From Lepus europaeus (lineage: Eukaryota; Chordata; Mammalia; Lagomorpha; Leporidae), in contig NC_084831.1 in NCBI RefSeq assembly GCF_033115175.1, positions 48,330,002-48,394,001 of the forward strand: a DNA stretch of 64,000 nucleotides, written 5' to 3'. Below are positions 12,601 through 23,505 of the stretch, in pieces. Both the position numbers and the translations under genes were made by a program. The notes below the pieces were generated by a model. That model made no database searches. It saw nothing but the letters and a program-made list of their open reading frames with translations, and was not told the DNA's origin. Numbering within the stretch: the first letter of the stretch is position 1; each line of letters starts with the position of its first letter.

Positions 12601-13021
12601 GGTTTTGTTAATTTTTTTGTGCTGCCACAAATATCTGCCATTGGTTGCCCAAAACGCTGAGTTCCCTCTTCTGAACAAGGTCCAGTGGGCCATCGTGAAT
12701 TCCTTTGTGGGATGAGGCGAGGGGAAAGAATCCAAGAGAGCATGTTGCGATGCTGATTTCCATGCCAGTCTCGAAGTACCCACCGCGAGCGTGCGTCAAT
12801 GCTATTTCTCAGGTCTGTGGATCTGCCCATAGAGCTGCTCCCGTGCCTGTGGATGGAGGGACAAAGTGAGACCTGCCCTGTTCCAGTTGAGATGTTCTGG
12901 GATATTTTGGGAAACAAATGGGAAGGCGACCGTTCCTGATGCACGACACAGGTTTTGTTTGGAATAATCATGGTATGTGTTGTTTTGGCAACATTTTTCA
13001 CCCTCAAAAAGAAATGCACGC

Positions 13022-13352
13022 AGCCTCCCTTATCTGTGGATTTTCTATCGTCGGATTCAACCAGGCAGTGACTGACTGAAAATATTTTTAAAGCACTACA
13101 TCTGGACTGAACAGGTAGAGGCTTTTGTTTTCCTTACCATGATTTCTACAATGATGCAGTCTAACAATTGTTTACACAGCATACTCGATTAGGCAATACA
13201 CATCATCTAGAGATGACTCAAAGCTTATGGGAGGCTGTGTTAGGTTATATTCAGATAAGATAGTGTTGGATATAAGGGATTTAAGCATTCATGGATTTTT
13301 AGCATTCTTGGGGTGCTGAAGTCAATACCCCACAGATGTAAGAGACAACCAT
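13022..13352. mobile_element. Tigger-type (pogo) DNA transposon remnant, MITE
   Basis: The left end 'cccttatctgtggatttt' and right end 'cccacagatgtaagagacaa' are imperfect inverted repeats. The interior 'atacacatcatctagagatg' and 'ggttatattcagataaga' match the Tigger2/MER8-like family. There is no transposase. Confidence 0.7.
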
Positions 13353-13429
13353 ACCCACCCAGTTCTGTCCTTGAGTTTCAGGCTGGGACTGATCTCCCTG
13401 TTAGCAAAAGCCTGGTTTAGAGCGCTGTG

Positions 13430-13600
13430 CAAGCTGAGTGATATGTGCAAAGTAATTAACCTTTCTAAGCCTTAATTTTACCAACCAGAAAATGGGAAGA
13501 ATACTATTTATTCTGCAGGGTTCTTGAGAGAATTGGGGATAACCCATGTAAAACATCTTAACACAATGCTTGGTGCCAACTGGTCTTCAGAAAATTTGTC
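13430..13600 (+). repeat. MIR
   Basis: It has the 'ttaacctttctaagccttaa' core, then 'aaaatgggaagaatac' and a 'catcttaacacaatgcttgg' end. Confidence 0.75.
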
Positions 13601-14169
13601 AGGGGAATATGTATCTAACAGGTTTGCATATTCCTCTGTCCACTCCAGACCACTGCAGTTCTAGTTCAAATTGCTCTTTGGTTCCCACAGCAGTAGTGCC
13701 TAGGTGAACTGATGAGCAAGAGAAATGGCAAATGTGCCGTTAGCTCTTAATTAAGAATGCTGGGACTCGTTCCCATTCAATCAGCTGTTTCACGGTTGGC
13801 CAGTCACTTGCCTGCTCCGGTGGGGCTGTCTTGAGATGCACACACTAGTCTGACACAGCAAACCTTCTGCCTGCATACAGGTAGGAAGCAGTGATTGGCC
13901 TTATTTAAACCACTTCAGACTTCACTGGTGTTGAGATGGCCCAGTGAGCACTGGCCAAGTCCATCAGGCCATATTCTGGTCTTAGGCATGTTTGGGCCCT
14001 TTTATGATCTTACTCTTAGATGTCTGTGCCGGAATTTAACAGGCACAATGATCTTAAGTCTGCCATATTTTATGTCTTGACTTGTATCCTGCCATGAGAG
14101 CAGTTTGCTTATTTTCTTGAATCTTTGGAATCAACTGGTATTCTGTGATCCTTTGGTATGTGTCTGGTG

Positions 14170-14335
14170 CCTTAATAGCTTTCAAATACACAGTTTCTTT
14201 AACTCATCACAAGAGCCTTGTAAGGCAAATATTTCTCTCTTTTGCAAATAAAAAATCAAGAACAGAGAAGTTAAATAATTTTCCCATGGTCACACAGTAA
14301 GTTTGGATAAGAGACCTGAAAATAGAGTTCAGTGC
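14170..14335 (-). repeat. MIR
   Basis: The MIR reverse-orientation core reads 'aacagagaagttaaataatt' followed by 'cccatggtcacacagtaag'. Confidence 0.75.
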
Positions 14336-14380
14336 ATTCTCTAGTCTACTGCAACAACTGCCTTTGGTGTGTGTCTGTTG

Positions 14381-14471
14381 GTGGGGGAGGGGGGGAGGGG
14401 AAGAGAGGGAGGGGGGAGGGAGAGATGAGGGAGGGCGAGGGGGAGGAGGGAGGAGGGGGAGAGGGGAGGGG
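14381..14471 (+). repeat. G/A-rich low-complexity tract (GGGGA/GGGAG)
   Basis: About 90 bases are nearly all G and A on the plus strand. In the DAB1 transcript this is a C/U tract. Several G runs could form quadruplexes in the template strand. Confidence 0.85.
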
Positions 14472-15959
14472 CCAATCTTCTCATCTATCTATAGAGTGTT
14501 TCAGAATTTACAAAGTGACTTCATGTCTTATTGCATCTGAGTAAGAGTTGTAGGAGTGGCATTTTTTTGTTCCCATACTCACTGTGAAGGTAAAAACTGA
14601 AGCTCAGAGAGATTCTATGATCTCAAGGTCACTGTGTGGTCTCCTGTGTGTAATGTATCGTACTGCCTGCTTTGTACAGTAAAGTGGGAATGGCCTGGAA
14701 GATAACCTTGTCCAAGGTCATTATTTTGTAAATAAGAATGTCCACCCCCATCCCAAAGACAGCTTTAACTGCCCCAGAGTCACCCGTGGTTCCTTTGTAA
14801 CCATGCCAACAGTAGAGCCCAGGACTCCTGCCATCAGACCTGGGGTGTTTTCTCTCAACCTCCTCATGTGTCTATTCCTCCAGGGGGAAGGAACTCCCTT
14901 GCCCATCCAAGGCACCCTGTTCTGTGAGAAAACCGAGCGCCGATTTGTCTCTCCATGCTCCCTACTATAGTCTTCACATTGACCTTGACCTTGGACATAT
15001 TTGCAATTCTTCCAAATAATGGATGACAGAGAACATGGAAGCCTACTGTTCCCCATCAGATCCCTGGGTTCCCACTTGCCAGCTCCTCCTGACATTCTGC
15101 ACACAGTAACCCAGCCCAGTGGGTGCTCAGTGAGGATCTGCTGAATGAATGAATGGCAATGATGTAGCTCCCAGTTTCTTTAGTTTTAGCCCCTTGTCCT
15201 AAATACACATCAATTCCTCTTGGAATCAAACTGAGAAAAATGGAGAGCAGGATGATTTGAGAGCCTCTCATCTGTTCCCTGCCAATATCTTGAACTGTCA
15301 CAAATACCTGCAGTATGGCTAACCCTGTTTCTTTACAACCCCTGGGAAGAAGCATTATCATTCACTTGTGCTGAGCTTCAAGGGTGCATCTTAATGCTTC
15401 CTGGGCAGACTTTCTCAGCTGAATCTTCTTTTTGGATGCCCTCCGAAGTCAGGCTTTCTTGATCTTACCCCCAATTTGCTCTATTCTAATTTTGGAAACT
15501 AATTTATCCAAGTGAGAATGACACCTAAAAACAGAAGACGACAGCAGGCTCAGACAGGGTAATTAATGCCACACTGCATTAACTTTCTGCAGCTGAGATA
15601 AATATTCACACATCTCCTGCTTGCCGGAATTTAGCCTCAAATACCCATCACAACGGCAGTAACGACTGCAGTCAACTCTCAATTATCCCCACTAATGAAG
15701 GGGAGCAGTGGTGTGGAAAGCCCCAAGCAGCAGATAATCCCAAAGTCTGACACTGTGATGCATTATATGTTTTGGCAATAGCTTTACCTTCCTTGTTACA
15801 GAATCTTAAAGACTGTCAGAGCTGGAGGGGAGCTAAGAAATGGTCTGATCCAGAAATTTCCGACCTGGCTTCTGCCAAGGTCATGATGGGATCTTCAAGC
15901 CATTTTCAATATTCCAAGAGGTCTAAACGCAATCGCATATTAACATAACAGGCTGCTGT

Positions 15960-16660
15960 TGGTGTTTGTCTTTTGTTTGCTTTCTTCTGGTAGGTTCTAT
16001 CACATCTTTGCCCCATTTCAAATCCCTCAAAGTCTCCCCATCACCTACAGGGTAAGGTCAGAACTCCTTAGCTGGGCTCACAAATCCCATTAGTCTCAGA
16101 GTCCATTAGAGCTAACAAATACCACTCTAAAAAATAAATCAAAGCTCTACCTTAAGGTCACATACATCATATATATACATTTAAATCTATCTTTATGCCT
16201 CTGCCAGAGTGATCTTTCTGAAATGGGTTTTGTTGTGCCAGTCTCCTGTTTGAGGCTGCTCTCCTGGCTCCTTCTTATCTGGAGGATCACGTGAACTCTC
16301 AGGACTGCACTGAAGACCATCCTGATACAGCTCCATCTTCACGACCAGCCTCATCTACTAACACTCACTCTACAAACCCTACCGCAGGGTCACCCTCACG
16401 TGACAGGAACTTCCCATCTCTGAGACTTTGCTTAGGTCATTCCTTCTGTCTTCAGGGCCTTCTTAGTTCTGCATTTGCAGTTCCAACTTTCAGATCCTAC
16501 ACAAATATAAAGGCTTCCTGGACTCTGCAGGTAATGAGGACCCTCTGCTCCTGGATACCTGCACTGCCTTGTATAGACCTCTGTCTTCACTCCCATCATG
16601 GCCTCTCTTGGTATGTTCTACCCTGAGCAACTTGCATGTTAGCATCCCAAATGCTGAGCC
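15960..16660. repeat. L2-like ancient LINE remnant
   Basis: The phrases 'agtgatctttctgaaatggg' and 'caaatccctcaaagtctccc' with scattered CT-rich text resemble L2. The 111-codon frame inside is not a gene. Confidence 0.5.
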
Positions 16661-17679
16661 ACAGTTCAGCACACACAAGGTGCACCTGCTAACAATGTGA
16701 AATATGAGGGTATGAATGAGTGAAGGAATGGTTGTCTTCTTAATGAGACTTGGCAAATACTTTGGAACTTAAAGCTCATCTAGTGGTTCTGATCTTTATT
16801 TTTAGAGGACACAAAATAGGTGGAAACTACACTGTACCAACAAAAATGCAATCAACCCTCTAGCCTTTCATGTGTACTGAACACTCTGTTTTCTCAGAGG
16901 CCCAGTCAAGGGGTGATAGCATGGGGTCTGAAGCCAGGCAGACGAGGCTAGTGTTCCTGCTGCCCACACTCCACAACTGCAGACCATCAGCACACACGTG
17001 CAGTTGAGCAAGTTAGGCTTCCTCCTCCTTGCAGACAGGGGCCTCTGGAGTATCTCCCTAGGAGGGTGATGGAAAGCACTTACCACAGGGTTTGGGCGTA
17101 TGTGCTAATATGTTTTGGGGAGTGGTCAAAAGCAGGCTTTATCTCTGGAGTGGGATAACACTAGAGTATTTTAAAAATTCTTATAGAAGGCAGGAAGGAT
17201 GGAGACTGAAGCCAGGATAGAGAAATGTAGGAAATAGTGAGCTGAGTGAGGGAGGATGGAAGGAGAAAATATGTTGCTTGTCTAGCACAGAGGCTGGCCC
17301 ATAGGACATAACCTCAGAAAGGTTAGGTCCCTTTGTTCTGCGAGTGTGGTTTTTATCCTGCCTTTATGGAGTATGGTTTTAGGGCCAATGATCACCTGTA
17401 AGTGTCTTTCCAAATGTCTTTTTCATAATACATAGCTACAGGTGCACCAGGGCTCTCAGTTATGAAATATAATAATGGCACTGGATCAGCCCAGGGAAAT
17501 TTTGCAGAATGAAAATGGAGTTAATCTAGAGAACCTGGCTGCAGGGCCCTGTGGCTAGCAGAGATTCCCACTGCTGGCAGACTACTCCACGAGTTCTGTA
17601 AGTATGAATTATGTGCTCTCGTGAAGCCGCCAAGTAGACTCACACAATTAAGAGTAATAACAGCTTCTACTTACAGAAA

Positions 17680-17850
17680 TTTTCAGTCTATAAAGGGCTT
17701 TCCTGGATCACACACACATGATCTCCTCTAAGTGCTAAGCTGAGGCTGAACCCTTGGAATTCCCAACCCCGTTTTATAGTGAGGAAGCCAAGGGTACGCC
17801 CAGGTGGGTGACTTGCTTGCCCAAGGCCACTCAGCCAGCACCTGGGACAT
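17680..17850. repeat. MIR-like fragment
   Basis: The 'gcttgcccaaggccactcag' core is typical of MIR. Confidence 0.6.
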
Positions 17851-17863
17851 GGCTAGGTTTGAT

Positions 17864-17963
17864 CTTCCTTCCTTCCTTCCTTCCTCCCTTCCTTCCTTCC
17901 TTCCTTCCTTCCTCCCTCCCTCCCTCCCTCCCCTCCCCTCCCTTCCCCTCCTCTCCTCTCCTT
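17864..17963 (+). repeat. (CCTT)n/(CCTC)n microsatellite
   Basis: A TTCC tetranucleotide array grades into TCCC and CTCCT. It is likely length-polymorphic. The frames across it are repeat translations. Confidence 0.95.
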
Positions 17964-18330
17964 TTTTTAGGATTTAATTTTGGCAATATATAAATAGAGA
18001 TTGCCATCTTAACCACTGTTAAGTGTATAATTCCATGGCATTAATTATATTCACAATGTTGTGCCACCATCATTAGCGCCATAAGTCTTCTATCATCCCA
18101 AATAGAAACTCTGTACCCACCAAACAATAACTCCTCATTCCCCTAAACCTCAGATTATGGTAACCTCTGATCTACTTCCCACCTGTATGATTTTATCTAT
18201 TTTTCTTATTTTAGATAGACTTTCCTAAGGTATAATTTATAAATGATGAAGTGAACCCATTTTAAATGTAGAATCAGATGAGGTCTGAGAAACGTATATA
18301 CCATGTGAGCCACAGAACATCCTCTAAAAA
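17964..18330. mobile_element. Old L1 3' fragment
   Basis: The phrases 'ttcacaatgttgtgccacca' and 'agaaactctgtacccaccaa' are hallmarks of an ancient L1 (L1M-type) 3' region. It is not coding. Confidence 0.7.
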
Positions 18331-19159
18331 CTTCCTTTGTGGCTTTCACAGTCAATCTCCACCCTGGCCAGGGTGATCTGCGGTGATCACTATAGAGTAC
18401 AATTCGAGTTTCACACAAATGCATCCAGGCCTTTTTAAGTCTACTGTCCCCTCACTACCAAGTTTTCCCACTTGTAGAATATCAAAGCTGGAGGGCCATC
18501 CTTTTCTGCATGAAGACATTGAGGCCCTAGGCACGAGGGGTCCTTTCCCAATGTCACGTGGGAAACGGCTTAGAGCAAGAGGAGCAGCCCAAGGCTCAGA
18601 CACCCATTTCTGTGCTGGCTTCTTCTTGATATCTTCCCCAAGCCCCAGCTCACTGGCACAAAGTACAGGGGTAATGAATTTCATGTCACAGGGCCTCTTG
18701 GAAGCCACCTAAATTGTGCTTATCACTTTCTACTCATTTAATGTTTATTGTATTTATTTCTGGAAAACTTGGCCCCACCTAACAAAGGGATATCAAAAGA
18801 ACTGTACCTTTACTAGTAGGGAGAAGACGCTGCAGAATGCGGGTCTCAGATTCTGGTCAGTGGTGATGCTATGCACACCACTTGCTGAGCGAGCCCACCT
18901 ATGCCCCATCTTTGCAGCCTGGGCTGAAATTAGCACCAAGCCAAGTTTGGAGGTCAAGGAGAACTGGATTGTGAGCTATGGCTTCAGTCCCTCAGCTGCT
19001 CAGGCAGTAAGTTCAGTCTCATGGTCTCAACATCTAGGAATAGCTCAGTGGGAGTTTCAAATTTCTTGGCTTGTCAAATGAAAAAAAGCCCTGGTAGCCA
19101 GGGGAGGAGAAACAAGGCTGAAATAACTTAAGCCTCTATCTGATCCATGGGTACATAAA

Positions 19160-19320
19160 AAAATACTTGGCTTTTGGAGCCAGAAAGATCCCAGCAATCC
19201 TGTATGGACTTAGGCAAGCATTTCACCTGTCTGTGCTATAGCTTCTTCATCTGTAGATTCCACCTCATGGGACTGTGAAAAGTAATTAGTGAGTTCATAT
19301 AACATGAAAGATCTTAAGTC
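19160..19320 (+). repeat. MIR
   Basis: The region contains 'gacttaggcaagcatttcac' and 'agcttcttcatctgtag', a worn MIR core. Confidence 0.65.
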
Positions 19321-20269
19321 CTGGGAGACTTCCATTCTCTTTTATTTTTCAAAAAAGGGAAAACAAATATTTCTGATCTCTTTGAGCCCAAAGGTTGGGC
19401 CCTCAGGGTAGAAAAGTGTTCAAAAACACATTATGGATTTAAATATAATACCTTATAGACTGAGGCTGCCAAGTGCACTTGCTTCCTGGAGTCTTGGGCG
19501 CTGAAACCTACCTGGTGAATACAGAGACCCGAGTTCCCAGGGGGTCTGTGCATGTCCCAATCAACACTGCATTTCCCCATCAATCAAACCCACAATGATG
19601 GGCACGAATGACCTGCTTTGCCCATGCACATCGTCTTCTTTGAATTTCTCAAGCAGAAATGGACACTGAAAGGCTTTCCTGAGTAAGCTCCTGCTCGCCA
19701 GGAGTGGACTCTGGATCTTGGGTTATTCCTCTCTGAGGACCCTAATGAAGTCAGCATATTTTAGGGATTCCTATCTTCCCCTTTGTCAGCTGGGAGGAAG
19801 GACGGCCGAGGGCAGGGATGCTGTTGGAAGGTCTCCTTGGAAAATTGGATCTTCCAATCTGTAGCTGGGTGACCTTGGGCAAGTTAGAGGGTTCTAGAAT
19901 ATCAGAGCTGGGAGGGTCTGTGGGAAGCCATCTGCCTCACATCACACAGATAGCAAGTTGGAGAGATGGTGCCAAAATCCAGGGTCATGGTGGTGTTTGA
20001 AAGATCCTGAGTTATTTGATATGGGTCTAGATCCAAATCCTAGCTTTAATGCACATGAATCTTAAGCTTTCAGCAAGCCACTAACCTCTCTACTTGACCT
20101 GTCCTATTTACAAATTCGAATAATAAAAATATTTGAGTGTTCCCAGAGGACTCAATCAGGTGATGTTTATCAAAGTGCTAGTATTTTAAAGATATATTTT
20201 ATTATGAGTAGTAAATGAATTGTGATTACCTTGGCAAAGTGATTCTACAGAAAACATGAATTAAATAAA

Positions 20270-20470
20270 CCAGGGGTTAGCAAATGGACTTCCAGTAGCC
20301 AATTCTGCCAGCTGCCTCCTATAAATAAAAGTACTACTGGAACACAGCTACCCCTGTCCATTTATGCGTTGCCTTTTGCTCTCTCCGGCTTACAACCACA
20401 GAGTGGCTGTGATGGAGATGGTATGCCCGCAAAGCATGAGCAATTACAGAGTTTGCTGACCTCTGACCTA
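20270..20470 (+). mobile_element. MER20-like hAT MITE
   Basis: It starts 'ccaggggttagcaaatggac' and ends 'agtttgctgacctctgacct', the inverted ends of the MER20 group. There is no coding capacity. Confidence 0.7.
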
Positions 20471-20957
20471 AGGGGACCAGCGAGCTCATTCTATTTGCAC
20501 TTCCTATTCCAACGGCTGGAAAACATGGTGAAATCTTCATATCCAGCTCTGATTCCTCTTTTGACCTCTGTAAGTTGTATGCAGCAGCTTGCTGGTAACT
20601 CAGTTGGATAGCTTAAGTTCAGCTGGTCCCAAAGTGCACGTGACTTCTTACAGCCTAAGCTTGCTGCCCAGCATTCCTACACACAGTGAAGAACACATGG
20701 CAGGAACCCAGGTGTTACCCTGCGTGATCTTCTTCACCTCCTAGGTACCTGCAGTCTTAATCGCCTGCCTGTTCATCTGTTAGATATCTCTTGGTACTAA
20801 ACCGCCTCTCCACCTGGGCCCACAGCGCCATCAGCCAGCCAAGGCCAACTTCTGCCTCAACTGCTGCAAGAGCATTTCAGATAGAGGCCCGCAGGAGGAG
20901 GACTCTCCCTGGAAGCCTGAGGAACTGGGGTATTATTCCCTCCAAAAGCTCAGACTA

Positions 20958-21286
20958 GGGGGCGGGAGCTGTGGCATAGTGGGTTAAGCCGCAGCGTGCA
21001 AGGCTGGCATGCCCTGTGAGTGGCTGTCTGAGTAGTGGCTGCTCCACTTCTAATCCAGCTCTCTGCTAATGTTCCTGGGGAAGCAGCTTAAGATGGCCCA
21101 AGTGCTTGGACCCCTGCACCCATGTAGGAGACCCCAGAAAAAGCTCCTGGCCTCGGTTTGGCTCAGCCCTGACTATTGCAGCCATTTGGGGACTGAACCA
21201 GCAGATGGAAGACCTCTTTCTCTGTCTTTCCCCCTCTCTCTGTAGCTTTGTCTTTCAAATAAAATAAATAAATCTTTAAAAAAACA
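20958..21286 (+). mobile_element. CSINE, plus orientation
   Basis: A full-length copy runs from gggcgggagctgtggcatag to tttcaaataaaataaataaa. It lies about 97 bp from a minus-oriented copy, forming an inverted pair. Confidence 0.9.
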
Positions 21287-21382
21287 AAAAACAAAAAAAT
21301 ACTTAAAAGCTTAGATTGGGCTTGCCTCTGAGTTCTTTGTCCATGAAAAGGACAGATTCTTTTAAGACTGTTGTTTGGTTCT

Positions 21383-21728
21383 TTTTATGTGTGTGTGTGT
21401 GTGTGTGTTTTGACAGGCAGAGTGGATAGTGAGAAAGAGAGAGACAGAGAGAAAGGTCTTCCTTTTTGCCATTGGTTCACCCTCCAATGGCCGCCACAGC
21501 CGGCTCATTGCACTGATCCGAAGCCAGGAGCTGGTGCTTCTCCTGGTCTCCCATGCGGATGCAGGGCCCAAGGACTTGGGCCATCCTCCACTGCCTTCCC
21601 GGGCCATAGCAGAGAGCTGGCCTGGAAGAGGGGCAACCGGGACAGAATCCGGCGCCCCAACCGGGACTAGAACCCGGTGTGCTGGCGCCGCAAGACGGAG
21701 GATTAGCCTGTTAAGCCACAGCGCTGGC
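21383..21728 (-). mobile_element. CSINE, young copy with 15-bp TSD, minus orientation
   Basis: A near-consensus copy reads tgacaggcagagtggatagt through to gccacagcgctggc. The exact duplication ctgttgtttggttct is at 21368-21382 and 21729-21743. Its tail has become a (TG)n run at 21389-21408. The overlapping frames are SINE-derived. Confidence 0.95.
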
Positions 21729-23363
21729 CTGTTGTTTGGTTCTATTTAAAAATAGAATAATAGTAATAATCCCAAGTATATCTGTTTTAATTTCAAAGCT
21801 TACAAAGCACTTTCATATTCATGACACCGTTTGACTCTTGGACAGCCTGGGGAGGGAGCTGATGCAATCACCTATTCTTCACCATATGAGAGTTAAACAT
21901 TTGCTTGAGGTCACCTGCTTTGCAGCTGTAATGTAGACTCAAGCCCCTGACTGACTCTTTCCTTCTTTCTTTCCCTCCCTGCTGCTTCCTCCCTCTTTTA
22001 TTTCTTGCTTTTCCTTTAAAGAGTCTCCCTCCCAAAGCATCTGAAGTCCATTTTTCTTTTCCTTTATACAGTAGATAGCCATGAGGTAATATTTCATATG
22101 TCTTGGGTTCCCTCTACGAAGATCAGTATTAAAAAAAATGACAGCAACTTATTATTTATGGCAATATCTATTGTTACTCAGGGAGACAGACCAAAGAATT
22201 CCCCATTGTTATAGATGTTACTTTGACTTGACAGCTGGGGAAGTCTGATAGGCAGTTTATTTACTTAGCCATTTAACCAAATAAATGTTTTCATCTTTCT
22301 TTCATCTCCTCCAAAGCTAACATTTCACCCTTAAAATTGCTCCAGCAACACATCAGTGAGGTATAAATTACCTGCCATTCCCACACTAGCCATTATAATA
22401 TTATTTTGGTTCCTTTTTTGCCTATTGACCCACTCTCTCAAAGACATTTGATTCTCCCAGATGGAAGGATGCAGGGGGAAGTGAAATAATTGAAGATATT
22501 TTCCTTTATTGCTAAAACAGAAGTACTATTTGAGATTGGTCCTGAAGCTTCCACCTGCGGGGACTGAGTCCGTCTGTTTCCCCTTTCTCTGGCGTGATAT
22601 GGCTTTGACTTACAAACAGATGTCATTCCTGCTTACCCTGAACTGTGCTGGTATTTCTAATAAAAAAAAATTGCAGGAGATAATGGTTGCAAGGGTGATA
22701 AGAAGTAAGGGACCATTGCCTTCCAACTCTATGAAAGCAGAGAGGAAATAAAGCCATGAACATAGCTATTCCTGCATAGTATCCCTTTTCCAAATGTCTG
22801 GAAAGGCACGAAGAACTTGCCATCAGTGAACTTCCAGTTTGGTGGCTGGGTGAAGGGGATGGAGACAGAACGATAAAGCGTGGCTTGTGCTGCTGTTGAG
22901 GGAGGGACTGAGGGAAGCTCCCTTTGGCTTCCTTGTGGGTGTCACAGAATGTCTGTACAGCTAGCAGCAGCCCCTTGGCACGCATTCTTGATAGGGAACT
23001 GTGAAACGTCCAGGCTGAGCTTTCAAAGGGAAGCAATCACTTCATGAGAGCTTACTGTCTAGCCCTCCTCTGATGTTGGGAGTACTTGCTAAGACTTATA
23101 TGTGAATGTAAGATGGCTCATTTTTGGGGAAGAGGTGACCTCTAAGGCCGAATCTATGAGGTCCTTCTGATTAGAGGGCAGTCAATCGAAGCCAAGAGCC
23201 AAGGACCAGCCATGTTCTTTTTTCTTTGTGTTTCTCCCTCAGCTATTTTGAGGCATATGAATACCATCGAAAGACAGAAAATACTCAGCAAAACCTCCCT
23301 GTCAGTGATTTTATTCAACGGGAGGGCCAACCTTCACTGAGCACACATGATACAAATGAGGCC

Positions 23364-23505
23364 GATGGTACTGCTGCTCGCAGTAGCGGTAAGGGTGATG
23401 GTAGTAGTGGCAGTAGTGGCGGTCATGACAGTGGTGCTGGTGATGATGGCAGTGGTGGTGTTGATACAGTGGTGAATATAATGGTGGTGATGGTGGTGGT
23501 GATAA
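23364..23505 (+). repeat. Imperfect trinucleotide repeat (GGT/GAT/AGT)
   Basis: About 140 bases of irregular GGT, GAT and AGT triplets. It gives artificial Ser/Gly frames on plus and His-rich frames on minus. Confidence 0.85.

Larger units (their letters stand above)
9452..12702 (-). other. DAB1: Inferred DAB1 3'UTR exon (about 3.2 kb)
   Basis: The interval is free of SINE and LINE sequence although the flanks are full of them, which suggests constraint. A minus-strand acceptor (pyrimidine tract, then acaaag/GAATTC) puts its start at 12702. Minus-strand AATAAA at 9473-9478 puts its end near 9452, and further AATAAA hexamers at 9663-9668 and 11920-11925 could give shorter forms. The sequence is AU-rich on the transcribed strand, typical of long neuronal 3'UTRs, with a Pumilio-like TGTAAATA at 11554-11561. 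The splice link to the stop exon is inference and needs cDNA. Alternatively the tract is simply conserved intergenic DNA. Confidence 0.55.

Noticed and set aside
12588-13019. Minus-strand 143-codon frame
   Set aside because: It crosses the acceptor-like site and start of the inferred 3'UTR exon and runs into 'aaaaaattaac' low-complexity sequence; no protein similarity recognised.
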